Made by a program: the position numbers and the translations under genes
Assembly: GCA_030620095.1 (NCBI GenBank)
Contig: JAUTXW010004475.1
Coordinates: 434,001-498,000 of the forward strand
Direction of reading: 5' to 3'
DNA: 64,000 nucleotides
Source of the DNA: Kuschelorhynchus macadamiae
Lineage: Eukaryota; Arthropoda; Insecta; Coleoptera; Curculionidae
The notes under the pieces: model-generated
Told to the model about the DNA's origin: nothing
The model's database searches: none
The model's input: only the letters and a program-made list of their open reading frames with translations
Shown here: positions 9,124 through 17,463 of the stretch, one piece after another
How the letters are laid out: every line of letters begins with the position of its first letter
Numbering within the stretch: position 1 is the first letter of the stretch

Positions 9124-10059
9124 TTAATTAAACAATATTTTTTTATCAATCCATGTATTATATTTTTTATCAAGTCATAACCATTTCACATAAACTTTGT
9201 TTCCTTTCCTTCTCAAAATCTTCTCAATAAGATACACATCGGTATGCTTTACTTTTAGTAATTCTTGCTCATAAAAACCACCCAGAATGTCCTGATTATC
9301 TTCGTCTTGAATTAAATATGTCCAAGGGTTTGTCATCTTAACTTCTTTAATGTGGAATATCTCATTTGACCAATTTGGTGTGTAACCTTTTGAAAATGCC
9401 TCTCAATGCTTGCTTATTCGTACGTGATCACCCACTTTAAACTTTGGAGATTTTATATCTAACGTTTTAGCATGAGTAAATGCAGATTTCAAGATTCTAT
9501 TTTCATTTGTTTTATTTACTTGTTTTGGCTTCATTCCTATTGAAGAATGTTTTGTATTGTTATAATCTTTTACAATATCCGCTAATATATTAAACCATTT
9601 GTAATTTCCTTGAATGCTAAATATTTTCCACATATTATTCTTTAAAGTCCTGTTCACTCTTTCTACTATACTCGCTTTCAAATTGGAAAACGTGCTATAA
9701 TGATTAATTCGAAATTGTTGCATCAAATTTTGAAAATTTACATTGAAAAACTCTCTCCCTCTGTCCGTTTGCAAGTTTTTTGGTGGAGTTTTTGCACTGA
9801 TTAATATTTTTTTCATTGCCGCTGTTACGTCTTTTCCAGATTTAGATTTTACCGGTTCGGCCCAAACATACTTAGAAAATACATTTATGGTAATCAAGAT
9901 ATATTTAAATCCCTTATTAAATTTGGCATAGGGTAACATTTCAACCCAATCAGCTTGAAAAAGATCATTAAACCCTTTCACTACCACCCTTCTGCGTTTG
10001 TAGTTTTTTCTAGCTGGTTTATGTAATTCATTAACGACTTGTTGTTTAACGGTTGTCAT
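9124..10059 (-). pseudogene. retroviral-type (RVE) integrase with chromodomain, two in-frame stops
   Basis: Would insert the element into host DNA by strand transfer. The first 218 codons are open from the ATG at 10059. They hold the RNase H-fold catalytic triad D37 (QADWVEM), D99 (QTDRGREF) and E133 (IVERVNR), spaced close to the D,D-35-E pattern. The frame then meets TGA at 9403-9405. It continues in the same frame through a Polinton-like linker (GYTPNWSNEIF) and a C-terminal chromodomain-like segment (YLIEKILRRKGNKVYVKW, then KYNTWI). A second TGA lies at 9175-9177 and the terminal TAA at 9124-9126. The core could still be made as a truncated protein, but the C-terminal DNA/chromatin-binding part would be lost. 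Minus strand, head of a convergent group with the 246-aa, 382-aa and ATPase genes. Confidence 0.9.
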
Positions 10060-10100
10060 GACAACAAACTTGTTTATTCAATTTTAAGGAAGTTCACTCT

Positions 10101-10841
10101 CTATGTTTTGTAATAATTCGAAATATAACTTTTATATGTTTTTTCCCATTCATTCAATTTATCAATTTGTATTGTATAACTTTTTTCATTTAAAATTTTA
10201 CTAATTTTAGTAATCTCCTTTTCTAACGCATTAAAGGATTTTTTTATCTCTCCAGTTAAGAAAGTAGTTGATCTACTATCACTATTTTTGAATTCCTCCT
10301 CTGTTTTATTTAATTCTTGTTCTAATTTCTTAATTACACTGGACATTATATTTTCCAAGGAAATATATTGTTGATTTTCTTCCAAAGTGAGTTGGTCAAT
10401 TGTTCTACTGTTAAGAATGCTATTTTGATTTCTTTTTTTTTCATCATCTAACCTTTTTATAAAAGTTCTTAATTGTTTAATTTTTTCCTTGTGTTTTTCA
10501 ATTATTACTTCTCTTATATTTGTTTTCATTATTTTATTAATTTTGTTGATATCATCACTTAATTTTTTGTCTTCCTTTTTAACATGTTCATTTAAAAATT
10601 GCAAATCTTTACTTATTTGATCTAGCGTTAGCAACTGTTTATTAACGTTTTCAATTGAGGTATAACATCCTTTAATCTGGTTTTCATACTTTAAAAAATT
10701 TTCATCAAAAACCTTAAGCTTTTTAGCAAAGATTTCATTATTTGTTTCATTTTCACCTAATCTCCTTTTTAAATTATTAATGTCACTTATTCTCTCTTGA
10801 TTTTGTTTTGAAATATGGCGTCCAAATTTATCAACTGTCAT
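10101..10841 (-). CDS. coiled-coil protein, candidate fibre/receptor-binding virion protein, 246 aa
   Basis: Open from the ATG at 10841 (MTVDKFGRHIS). Apart from the first 15 residues nearly the whole protein is charged helix with heptad-like spacing (LKRRLGENETNNEIFAKKLK, LEQELNKTEEEFKN, LEKEITKISKIL). It carries no membrane segment. A short conserved-looking head motif of the xDKFGRHI type followed by a long coiled coil is reminiscent of fibre-like genes placed near the integrase in adintovirus/Polinton elements. The C-terminus ends in WEKTYKSYISNYYKT with no obvious globular knob. The fibre role is inference; a scaffold or tegument-like role is equally possible. It lies 41 bp upstream of the integrase start on the same strand, so the two may be cotranscribed. 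Confidence 0.55.
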   Translation of the reverse strand: MTVDKFGRHISKQNQERISDINNLKRRLGENETNNEIFAKKLKVFDENFLKYENQIKGCYTSIENVNKQLLTLDQISKDLQFLNEHVKKEDKKLSDDINKINKIMKTNIREVIIEKHKEKIKQLRTFIKRLDDEKKRNQNSILNSRTIDQLTLEENQQYISLENIMSSVIKKLEQELNKTEEEFKNSDSRSTTFLTGEIKKSFNALEKEITKISKILNEKSYTIQIDKLNEWEKTYKSYISNYYKT

Positions 10842-10890
10842 GTTGAGCTTTCATTAAACAATAAATATGATTATATTTGATAGCTGTTAT

Positions 10891-12039
10891 TTATAGTATT
10901 ACTTTATCTTCTCTTAATTTTTCAATAATAGAGATAATCTCGTTACTATGAGCATTATTTCCCGCATCACTTGATGAAATTAATAAACGTAGCCTATCAA
11001 CAATTTCGTTTACATTATTCCAGTATACATAGTCTGTATTTGATCTGTTTGTTTTCAAAATTAATCCCTTTCCTGTAGATTTGGCTCTAGTTGTTCTAAA
11101 CGGAGGTTTTGGTTTGTTAAATGCTGTAACTAATCTTGGCAAGGTTTTTGTCTTTGTAATCCCCTTTCTTTGTAAATATGGTACTATTATTGTAACATAT
11201 TTGTGTGATGTATTTCCTTGAACTTGTTCATTTGAATCAAAATTCCTACGATATACATTTGTTTTAGCTAGAATGTTCATGTAATTATCTAAATCTTCCT
11301 TCTTATAACCTTTCAGTTCTTTTTTGAAAAGCAATTCGTATAAACCTGGCGTGCCTGTGTACGTTATTCCTCCCACTTTAATGTCTTTTCCAATAATTTC
11401 TACCGGTATCTGTGTTAAACCAAAAGAAAACTTATCCGTTTCGAGGTCATGAACTATTCCATAATAATGGTCAAATTTATGTTGTGTATCTATCACACCC
11501 TCATCAATATATGATCTGGGTAATTCATGAAAATCTGCTAAGTAATCTTTATATGATGGTGTACCAACATAGGTTTGAATTGTTTTTCTAGTTTGTTCCA
11601 ATATGTCTGACAAGTTTAAATTTGTTGTTGTGTCACTAGAAGGATCTGAAGTTTCTGCTATAACAGTTGATGACAATGGTTGTACTACAGGAGAGGAAGA
11701 AGTGATACTACTGTCATTTAAAAATGTTGGTAGTCCTGTAGGGAGTAACGGAGTTTTTCCTGTTTTCTGAATATTTTTCGTCGGAGTTGATGTTTTATAA
11801 AGCTTTGTAGGTGTTTTGAAATCTTCATACTTTGAAACTCTTTCTTCTTTTAAATCGAATGGTTCGGATTTACCAATACTTGAAATTAGCTGTTTAAGTG
11901 GTTGTGTTATTGGTCTATAAGTTTGTTCTAATTCGGACTGAGCAGTAGAAGTAGCTAATTTCAAGCTTTGATATTTCTGCTTCACGGCTTGTCTCGATCT
12001 TATTAATTCTCGAGCTAAACGTTTATCCATGCTGTACAA
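10891..12039 (-). CDS. conserved Polinton protein of unknown function, 382 aa
   Basis: Open from ATG 12039 (MYSMDKRLAREL); the second Met three codons on is also possible. Residues 1-60 are helical and basic; residues about 60-140 are Ser/Thr/Pro-rich and likely disordered. Residues about 180-270 form a globular part (FGLTQIPVEIIGKDIKVGGI, YTGTPGLYELLF) and the last 60 residues a conserved-looking tail (YWNNVNEIVDRLRLLISSS, NEIISIIEKLRED). That tail and the GTPGLYELLF segment are familiar from a recurrent uncharacterised protein of insect Polinton-like loci. A virion or replication-associated role is likely from its position between fibre-like and ATPase genes, but no activity can be read. 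Fully open, so not visibly damaged. Confidence 0.65.
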   Translation of the reverse strand: MYSMDKRLARELIRSRQAVKQKYQSLKLATSTAQSELEQTYRPITQPLKQLISSIGKSEPFDLKEERVSKYEDFKTPTKLYKTSTPTKNIQKTGKTPLLPTGLPTFLNDSSITSSSPVVQPLSSTVIAETSDPSSDTTTNLNLSDILEQTRKTIQTYVGTPSYKDYLADFHELPRSYIDEGVIDTQHKFDHYYGIVHDLETDKFSFGLTQIPVEIIGKDIKVGGITYTGTPGLYELLFKKELKGYKKEDLDNYMNILAKTNVYRRNFDSNEQVQGNTSHKYVTIIVPYLQRKGITKTKTLPRLVTAFNKPKPPFRTTRAKSTGKGLILKTNRSNTDYVYWNNVNEIVDRLRLLISSSDAGNNAHSNEIISIIEKLREDKVIL

Positions 12040-12074
12040 GTTTTAGATGAAATAAAACTGCAAATTTTTTACTT

Positions 12075-12548
12075 TTATAAATATATAAAGGAATCGAATT
12101 TACTCCTATATCTGCCGTGATTTACTTCACAATCTTTGTCAATTACAAGAAAGCCATATGAATCCATCCAACAGTTAGCACAAATATTTTTAAACTGATC
12201 AAATGTCATATCCAATATACAGTGGTCATTATATATATGTTTTAAACTCAAACAGTCCTGTTTAAATAAAATTAATAAGTTTGCATTTTCTCGAATTAGA
12301 CGTTTAAGGATTGAGGAATATCCTTGAAAAATAAAAAAACAATCGGTGTTTCTATGCCTTCCATGCGTGAAATAGTCCCTAATAATAGATTGATTATGAC
12401 AAGGAATATCATCAAAAATGATAACGGAATTTGGCTTTATTTCATGAGGTGAAATAATGTTCTCATCGCTATCATATTCAAAGTATCCAATTTCTTTCAT
12501 AGGCTTTAACAACTTTCTTAAATATTCATATTTTGGTTGATCTAATAT
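12075..12548 (-). pseudogene. packaging ATPase (A32/FtsK-HerA type), N-terminally truncated without P-loop
   Basis: The frame is open from a stop at 12549 (minus strand) to 12075 with no good ATG near its start; the first translatable residues read LDQPKYEYLRK. The remaining 150 or so residues contain a Walker B-like strand (KPNSVIIFDDIPC), the region RDYFTHGRHRNTDCFFIFQGY with the sensor-type Gln, LILFKQDCLSLKHIY and the tail YGFLVIDKD. These match the C-terminal two-thirds of the genome-packaging ATPase of Polintons and other bamfordviruses. The Walker A segment that should precede is absent. The open frame stops where the opposite PLA2 frame starts (12546), so one deletion probably removed both 5' ends and the promoter between them. 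Confidence 0.85.
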
Positions 12549-13229
12549 CTAAAATTAATTAGTAAACTACCTTTCGAAGTTCATATACCAGGATATAATT
12601 ATTGTGGTCCCGGCACCAACTTGGAAAAAAGATTAACTAGAGGTGACGTTGGTATAAATCCATTGGATTCCGCTTGCAAAGAACATGATTTATCTTACTC
12701 TCAGACTGAAGATTTATCAAAAAGACACATATCTGACCAAATATTAGAAAAAAAGGCCTGGGATAGGGTAAAAGCTAAAGATTCTTCTATTGGTGAAAAA
12801 ATTGCAGCTTTAAGTGTTGCAGGAATAATGAAGGGTCAAAGAAAGTTCGGTTTGGGATTAAAAAATACAAAAGGGGGTAAACTTAAATTGAGAAAAAAAC
12901 GTATCATTCGAACACCCAAAAAAATTGGAGGATTTCTACCTCTTTTGTTTCCCATTCTTGGCGCCCTGGGTGCACTAGGTGGAGGCGCGGCAGGAATTGC
13001 TAAGGCAGTAAATGATGCTAAAGCAGCTAAACAGCAACTAGAAGAAATACATAGACATAATATTGCAATGGAAAATGCTTCTAAAGAAGGCAAAGGATTA
13101 TATATTAGACCATATAAAGGAAAGGGACTATTTATTAGACCTTATAAAGGAGGATCCGTCAAAATGAAAGCAATCAGACAAAAAAAAACTCAAAATAAGT
13201 TTTCCAAAAAGAGCACTTACGAACAATGA
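12546..13229 (+). pseudogene. PLA2-domain virion protein fused to a basic/hydrophobic pX-like tail, start codon lost
   Basis: The frame is open from 12546 but has no ATG before the PLA2 motif. It begins ...SKLPFEVHIPGYNYCGPGTNL, a calcium-loop type segment, followed by the catalytic HD pair (LDSACKEHDLSYS). This is the parvovirus-VP1-like phospholipase A2 seen in adintoviruses, thought to breach endosomal membranes. The rest has a basic region (KLKLRKKRIIRTPKK), a Gly/Ala-rich hydrophobic stretch (FLPLLFPILGALGALGGGAAG) and two copies of KGLYIRPYKG / KGLFIRPYKG. This resembles a small adenovirus core/cement protein layout. Loss of the start at the breakpoint shared with the ATPase makes it a pseudogene unless a non-ATG start is used. 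It overlaps the protease gene by 4 bp (ATGA at 13226). Confidence 0.8.
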
Positions 13230-13564
13230 TATTTTTTAAATATGTAAAGCTGTTAAAAATAACTGGCTTTAGAGGTGTTTTTATGCTCGATGAACTTCCA
13301 AAAAAAATTAATCTGAAAGAATGTGGTATTGTAAATTTGGATAAAAAACAAAATAAAGGTTCTCATTGGACTGCTTATATTAAAAATAACAAAAATGTAA
13401 TATATTTTGATAGTTATGGAAATTTAAAACCACCTTTTGAACTTCTCAAATATTTTAATTCGAATGGCAAAGTGGATGTATTTTATACTTATGAAAATAA
13501 ACAAAAATTTAATTCATATAACTGTGGTCAACTATCCCTAAAATTTTTGCAAAAAAATATATAA
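13226..13564 (+). CDS. adenain-like cysteine protease (virion maturation), 112 aa
   Basis: Cleaves virion precursor proteins in adenovirus-type assembly. The ATG at 13226 overlaps the stop of the PLA2 gene. The catalytic His is in SHWTAYI (about residue 47). The acidic or polar partner is in the FDSYG strand, where Asp is near residue 61. The nucleophile Cys is in YNCGQLSLKFL (about residue 101), followed by the usual Gln/His-type context. Length is short, but Polinton proteases are compact and lack the adenoviral C-terminal extension. No frame damage is visible. It lies upstream of the penton-like gene in the plus-strand capsid block. Confidence 0.85.
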   Translation: MIFFKYVKLLKITGFRGVFMLDELPKKINLKECGIVNLDKKQNKGSHWTAYIKNNKNVIYFDSYGNLKPPFELLKYFNSNGKVDVFYTYENKQKFNSYNCGQLSLKFLQKNI

Positions 13565-13606
13565 ACTCATTATTTATTGTAATATCTGATTCATAAATAA
13601 ACTGCA

Positions 13607-14305
13607 ATGTCTACCACAATTGCCATATCAGGAAACAGTTCTGTTTTGTCTGCTGATTTTAATCCGCCCATATATTTAGAGGATGAAAAACAATATTACC
13701 TGGGTTTAGCTGATTTTGAAACGTTTATGACTATCCCCAATATAAAAGAAGGATATAATAAATTTTATATAGATAATAAAGTAATTGTTATTCCCGACGG
13801 AACTTATGACATTACAGATATAGAAACATACATAAGAGAAAGTATAGAAGATTTATTTCCGAATGAAAAATTTTTTTTTCTTTTAAAAGCAAATGTTAAT
13901 ACTCTAAAAACTTTTTTAATGTGTAGTAGAATAATTGATTTTACCAAGGAGGATTCGATAGGAAAAATGTTGGGTTTTAATAGCAGGATACTAGAAGCTA
14001 TGAAAGAGGAAGAATCAGATAATGTTGCAAAAATAACTAAGGTGAATGCTATTTGTATTGACTGTAATATTTGTGTCGGTTCTTACAATAATGGTAAACC
14101 TGTTCATATTATTCACCAGTTTTATCCAACTGTAGCTCCAGGGTATAAAATAGTTGAATCTCCTTTGCCCATTTTGTATTTTCCAGTTAGCGTCAAAGCA
14201 ATTAACAATATAACAGTTAAAATAGTTGATCAAGACGGAGAACTTATCAGTTTTAGAGGAGAAACTATAACAGTAAGGTTACATTTACAAACAAGTGAAA
14301 TATAA
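13607..14305 (+). CDS. penton-like minor capsid protein (single jelly roll), 232 aa
   Basis: Would form the capsid vertices. Open from the ATG at 13607. The N-terminal segment (SGNSSVLSADFNPPIYLED) and YYLGLADFETF, and the C-terminal strand series ending in IVDQDGELISFRGETITVRL, follow the pattern I associate with insect Polinton penton-type proteins: a beta-rich fold framed by these two blocks. No frameshift or stop is seen. It is followed one base later by the small basic gene. Assignment by position and outline; no catalytic residues exist to test it. Confidence 0.75.
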   Translation: MSTTIAISGNSSVLSADFNPPIYLEDEKQYYLGLADFETFMTIPNIKEGYNKFYIDNKVIVIPDGTYDITDIETYIRESIEDLFPNEKFFFLLKANVNTLKTFLMCSRIIDFTKEDSIGKMLGFNSRILEAMKEEESDNVAKITKVNAICIDCNICVGSYNNGKPVHIIHQFYPTVAPGYKIVESPLPILYFPVSVKAINNITVKIVDQDGELISFRGETITVRLHLQTSEI

Positions 14306-14306
14306 A

Positions 14307-14486
14307 ATGGTTGTTAGATATAATAGAGCCCTTGGGATGAGACTTGCCCCTACCACTATCAACAAAGTAAAAACTTATAAAAAGAAAAAGCCTAAACAAC
14401 AGTTCAGTATCAAATCCAACACCAACAAGTTAAGACGAGATAATCGTAAATTTCTCACATCCTTGGGTTTCACTGTTTTAAAATAA
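14307..14486 (+). CDS. small basic virion-type protein, 59 aa
   Basis: ATG at 14307, one base after the penton stop (14303-14305). The product is strongly basic (KTYKKKKPKQQ, KLRRDNRKFL) with a hydrophobic end (LTSLGFTVLK). Its size, charge and position between penton and major capsid genes fit a DNA-condensing core protein of the adenovirus VII/X kind, which is inference. The stop TAA overlaps the next ATG by one base (TAATG at 14484-14488). Confidence 0.6.
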   Translation: MVVRYNRALGMRLAPTTINKVKTYKKKKPKQQFSIKSNTNKLRRDNRKFLTSLGFTVLK

Positions 14487-15674
14487 TGAACATATTAAAC
14501 GTAAATGAAAAGCTTTATGTAGACAATTCCATCGTCAGTTCTGAGCTTCACACATATCAACCATATATTTCTTCAAAATTCGATTACAATGATGAAATAA
14601 GGATCCCAATTCAAGAACTCGATGCTTACACTCTACCATCAGATAGTTTACTTTATATCGAAGGAAAATTAACTAATACAGAAGGTAAATATAAGAAAGA
14701 TTTGCTATTTATTAACAATGGTATAGCCTTTTTGTTCAGAGAAATCCGCTATGAACTAAACGGAATTACTATAGATTCAATAAGAAATGTTGGATTAGCA
14801 TCAACCTTAAAAAGCTACCTTTCTCACAATACCAACGAAAGTTTAAAACTGGAAAATGCAGGTTGGTTTCCACATCGGAAAGAAGGTGATACAATTTTAG
14901 TAGATAATGATGGAAAATTCTCCGTATCCATACCACTAAAAATGCTTTTAGGATTTTTTGAAGATTACAGAAAAATTATTATGAATATGAAACAGGAATT
15001 GGTTCTTATTAGATCAACTGATGATTGACACTCCATTGGTTACTTTCGATAAAATTTATTGGAAAGTTCCTCACATTCTAGTTGATATGCCACAACAACT
15101 TGCTCTATCAAAATTATTAGAATCAAATAAAGATATATTGATAGGATTCAGGAGTTGGGAACTTGTTGAATATTCTTCTCTAACCGAAACAACCCGTCAC
15201 ACATGGCCGGTAAAAACAACTACTAAACTAGAAGCTCCTCGTCATGTTGTGATTGGCTTTCAAGAAAACAGAAAAGGGAAAATTGTTAAAGATATGAGTA
15301 AATTTGATAATATTACCTTATCAAATATTAGAGTATATTTAAATTCTGAAAGATATCCTTATCACGATTTGTACTTAAATTTCGAAGAAAACAAATTTTC
15401 TGCTTTATACGAAATGTTTGCCAACTTTAGACAGTCTTACTATGGTGTTCCAAATGAACCCATTTTTAATCCTGAACAATTCAAAAACATTAGTCCTATT
15501 ACACATATTGATTGCTCCCATCAAAAAGAAACAATTCAAACGGGATCCGTAGTAATGAGAATTGAATTTGAGACACACAATGCAATTAAAAAAGATACTT
15601 CTGCTTATTGTCTTATTTTACATGACAAATTATTTAGCTACAACCCTCTTACTAAAATTGTGAAACAATTATAG
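14486..15674 (+). pseudogene. major capsid protein (double jelly roll), split by a frame break
   Basis: Would form the hexon-type capsomers. It is present as two overlapping ORFs: 14486-15028 (180 aa) and 15021-15674 (217 aa). The first covers the N-terminal half (NVNEKLYVDNSIVSSELHTY, EIRIPIQELD, GWFPHRKEGDT) and ends in KQELVLIRSTDD. The second resumes with FDKIYWKVPHI and continues with IGFRSWELVEY, LNSERYPYHDLYLNF and HDKLFSYNPLTK. The two halves together have the order expected of an insect Polinton capsid gene, so the break lies close to 15,015-15,040, where an indel has shifted the frame and a few residues appear missing. The ATG that starts the second ORF is probably incidental. Its neighbours in the block are open. 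Confidence 0.85.
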
Positions 15675-15743
15675 ACTTTATCCCCACTATTTTCATATTT
15701 CGATTTAATTTAAAGAAATTTTCAAAAGCTTTTAGTTTTAGTC

Positions 15744-15869
15744 ATGACATCAAAACTACAACTACAAATTGAAAAATTTATTTTTAAAATTAATCAACTG
15801 AAAGAAGAAATTGCAAATTATTCAAGTAAAAAAAGTCTCATTAAAAAATTTGCTGCTTTGAAAATATGA
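15744..15869 (+). CDS. 41-aa helical ORF overlapping the next gene by ATGA
   Basis: ATG at 15744 to TGA at 15867-15869. The product is Lys- and Leu/Ile-rich with heptad-like spacing (LQLQIEKFIFKINQLKEEIA). Its stop overlaps the start of the following ORF (ATG 15866). Such a tight joint supports it as a real small gene in the capsid block rather than a chance frame. Function unknown. Confidence 0.45.
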   Translation: MTSKLQLQIEKFIFKINQLKEEIANYSSKKSLIKKFAALKI

Positions 15870-16312
15870 GATTGGTTATAGATATTCAAGGATTCAAGGA
15901 TGAAAAAAATAAATTTATACCGAAAGAGCTTGCAGCTTTTGATGGTTATGAAATGACTCGTTACATTTTTAAAAAGCCTCCAATGCAGTTTCTTTCACCT
16001 GATTGTCACAAGCAGGCGGTATGGTTAACGAAAAATTATCATTGTATACATTGGAATAATGGATTTACTCCATTACATCATTTCCCAAAAATAATTGAAA
16101 CACTTACGAAGATAGCAGATTTTGTTTTTGTAAAAGGAAGCGAAAAAAAGGATTTTATACAGAAATATTCTAAAAAGCCTGTGATTGAAATAGATGAACA
16201 ACCAGCGCTAAAGCTAATGGAACCAAAATGCTTCTATCATTCAAAATCACCTTGTATGTGTGCTTTGACAAATGTGTTATTTTTATATGACAATTGTTTT
16301 ATGAATGAATAA
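15866..16312 (+). CDS. conserved Polinton protein of unknown function, 148 aa
   Basis: ATG at 15866. It starts with LVIDIQGFKDEKNKFIPKELA, a strand followed by an Asp that recalls the first strand of RNase H-like folds. It continues with WLTKNYHCIHWNNG, FVKGSEKKDFIQ and the Cys-rich end CFYHSKSPCMCALTNVLF. I have the impression that this layout recurs beside capsid genes in insect Polintons, but no known domain is certain. An RNase H-fold nuclease that has lost part of its active site is one possibility. It closes the plus-strand capsid block and converges with the three minus-strand genes. Confidence 0.55.
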   Translation: MRLVIDIQGFKDEKNKFIPKELAAFDGYEMTRYIFKKPPMQFLSPDCHKQAVWLTKNYHCIHWNNGFTPLHHFPKIIETLTKIADFVFVKGSEKKDFIQKYSKKPVIEIDEQPALKLMEPKCFYHSKSPCMCALTNVLFLYDNCFMNE

Positions 16313-16338
16313 AAATATAAAAAAACTTAATTACCTTT

Positions 16339-16614
16339 TTATTTTGCATTAACCAACCATGATTGAATACAATTAATATGATACCTTAGATCTAATTTTC
16401 TGAATTCATTTAAAAGTTCATACTCATTTTTATATTTTAAATAATCATTACAAAATTTAGCGGCTAATTTACATTGTTCCATTCGATCTATATTATTAAC
16501 ATATGCTGACAAATCTTGTGCTTCTGCGTCTTCTTCGCCTACAATTGATAAATATTGGAAGTATGCAGCAGATATAATAAACTCTTCATACATTTCAGTA
16601 ACCATTTGCTCCAT
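16339..16614 (-). CDS. small helical protein, paralogue C of three tandem genes, 91 aa
   Basis: Start ATG at 16614. An all-helical outline ends with the block shared by the three genes: KFCNDYLKYKNEYELLNEFRKL...CIQSWL. Compared with the next two genes it has an extra acidic insert (EEDAEAQD) and the shortest C-terminus. No membrane segment or catalytic motif. Function unknown; the family probably encodes a small structural or host-interaction protein of the element. Confidence 0.5.
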   Translation of the reverse strand: MEQMVTEMYEEFIISAAYFQYLSIVGEEDAEAQDLSAYVNNIDRMEQCKLAAKFCNDYLKYKNEYELLNEFRKLDLRYHINCIQSWLVNAK

Positions 16615-16631
16615 TGTAAATATTATTATAT

Positions 16632-16922
16632 TTATTCTTCCTTTTCAATTTCTTGAAGAATAGTATCCTCGTCAATAAATTGCTTCAAGTCTTTTAAATA
16701 GTAACCAAAGCCAATATCTTTTAGATCTTGAATAAGTTGAAAAAAATTTAATGTTTTAAAGTATTTGTTGCAACAGAGGGCAGCCTTTACGAATTCCGCA
16801 GATTGATTACAATAAAAGTCTATCCACTCCGGACCACTTGCCATACAATATGAGAAATAGGTTTTTGAAAGATTACTAAATTTCTCCTCTAATAATTTAA
16901 CTGCAATCAGCAACTCAGCCAT
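16632..16922 (-). CDS. small helical protein, paralogue B of three tandem genes, 96 aa
   Basis: Start ATG at 16922, 22 bp after the stop of paralogue A. It shares with A and C the motif of a Cys pair followed by a Tyr/Phe helix and a second helix (LCCNKYFKTLNFFQLIQDLK, then YYLKDLKQFI). It ends in an acidic tail (EDTILQEIEKEE). No hydrophobic membrane segment. Function unknown. Confidence 0.5.
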   Translation of the reverse strand: MAELLIAVKLLEEKFSNLSKTYFSYCMASGPEWIDFYCNQSAEFVKAALCCNKYFKTLNFFQLIQDLKDIGFGYYLKDLKQFIDEDTILQEIEKEE

Positions 16923-16944
16923 TTCATTTATTTAACATAATATT

Positions 16945-17316
16945 TTAAATATGTAGGGGGACGTCCCTTGCGAATAGGATTAACTTTCCTTGATAATACC
17001 TGTTTTTTTCTTCGTATAATTGAAACCTCTTTTGGGTTGCAATAATAGCAGGTATAAATTGGCAATCTTCTCCTATAAATTCTATTAGGTGGCTTAATTC
17101 TCCTACAAAGTATGATTTCCCAAATGTATTGAAAAACGTAGTAAGGCTTATAATTCCTTCTAAATAATCATCACAACAGTCAATTGCTTCCAAATAATCT
17201 CGTTTCAGTGGATAAAACAGCTTGGTGTATTCATCTTTCGAAATCACTTCAAAGAAATTGAGATATTTAACTTTTAACTGTCTGATAGTTGTAGTTAATT
17301 TTTCGCGATTACACAT
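16945..17316 (-). CDS. small helical protein, paralogue A of three tandem genes, 123 aa
   Basis: First gene of the leftward right-arm unit, start ATG at 17316, downstream of the TATA-like motif at 17455. It contains the family block DCCDDYLEGIISLTTFFNTF followed by ELSHLIEFI. It is longer than the other two by about 30 residues at the C-terminus (FQLYEEKNRYYQGKLILFARD). The three genes are separated by only 17-22 bp and look like successive duplications. Function unknown. Confidence 0.55.
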   Translation of the reverse strand: MCNREKLTTTIRQLKVKYLNFFEVISKDEYTKLFYPLKRDYLEAIDCCDDYLEGIISLTTFFNTFGKSYFVGELSHLIEFIGEDCQFIPAIIATQKRFQLYEEKNRYYQGKLILFARDVPLHI

Positions 17317-17454
17317 AATTCACTTATTACTTGACACATTTTTTCTTTTTGTTTTATACAAAATTGGTGGAAAAATTCAAAAATAACTTTTTACGCAACT
17401 CGAGCACAGCTTAGTAAATGTGCCTCGGCATACTAAAATGATCATGATGCACCT

Positions 17455-17463
17455 ATTTATAAG
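17455..17463 (-). promoter_or_regulatory. TATA-like promoter of the right arm
   Basis: On the minus strand TATAAATAG lies about 140 bp before the ATG of paralogue A (17316). A TCATT-like initiator sits about 25-30 bp downstream. It mirrors the TATA-like motif at the left end of the gene block, as expected if both ends drive inward transcription. Confidence 0.5.

Noticed and set aside
12836..13093. Minus-strand ORF opposite the PLA2 gene
   Set aside because: Antisense shadow of the Gly/Ala-rich region; no motif.
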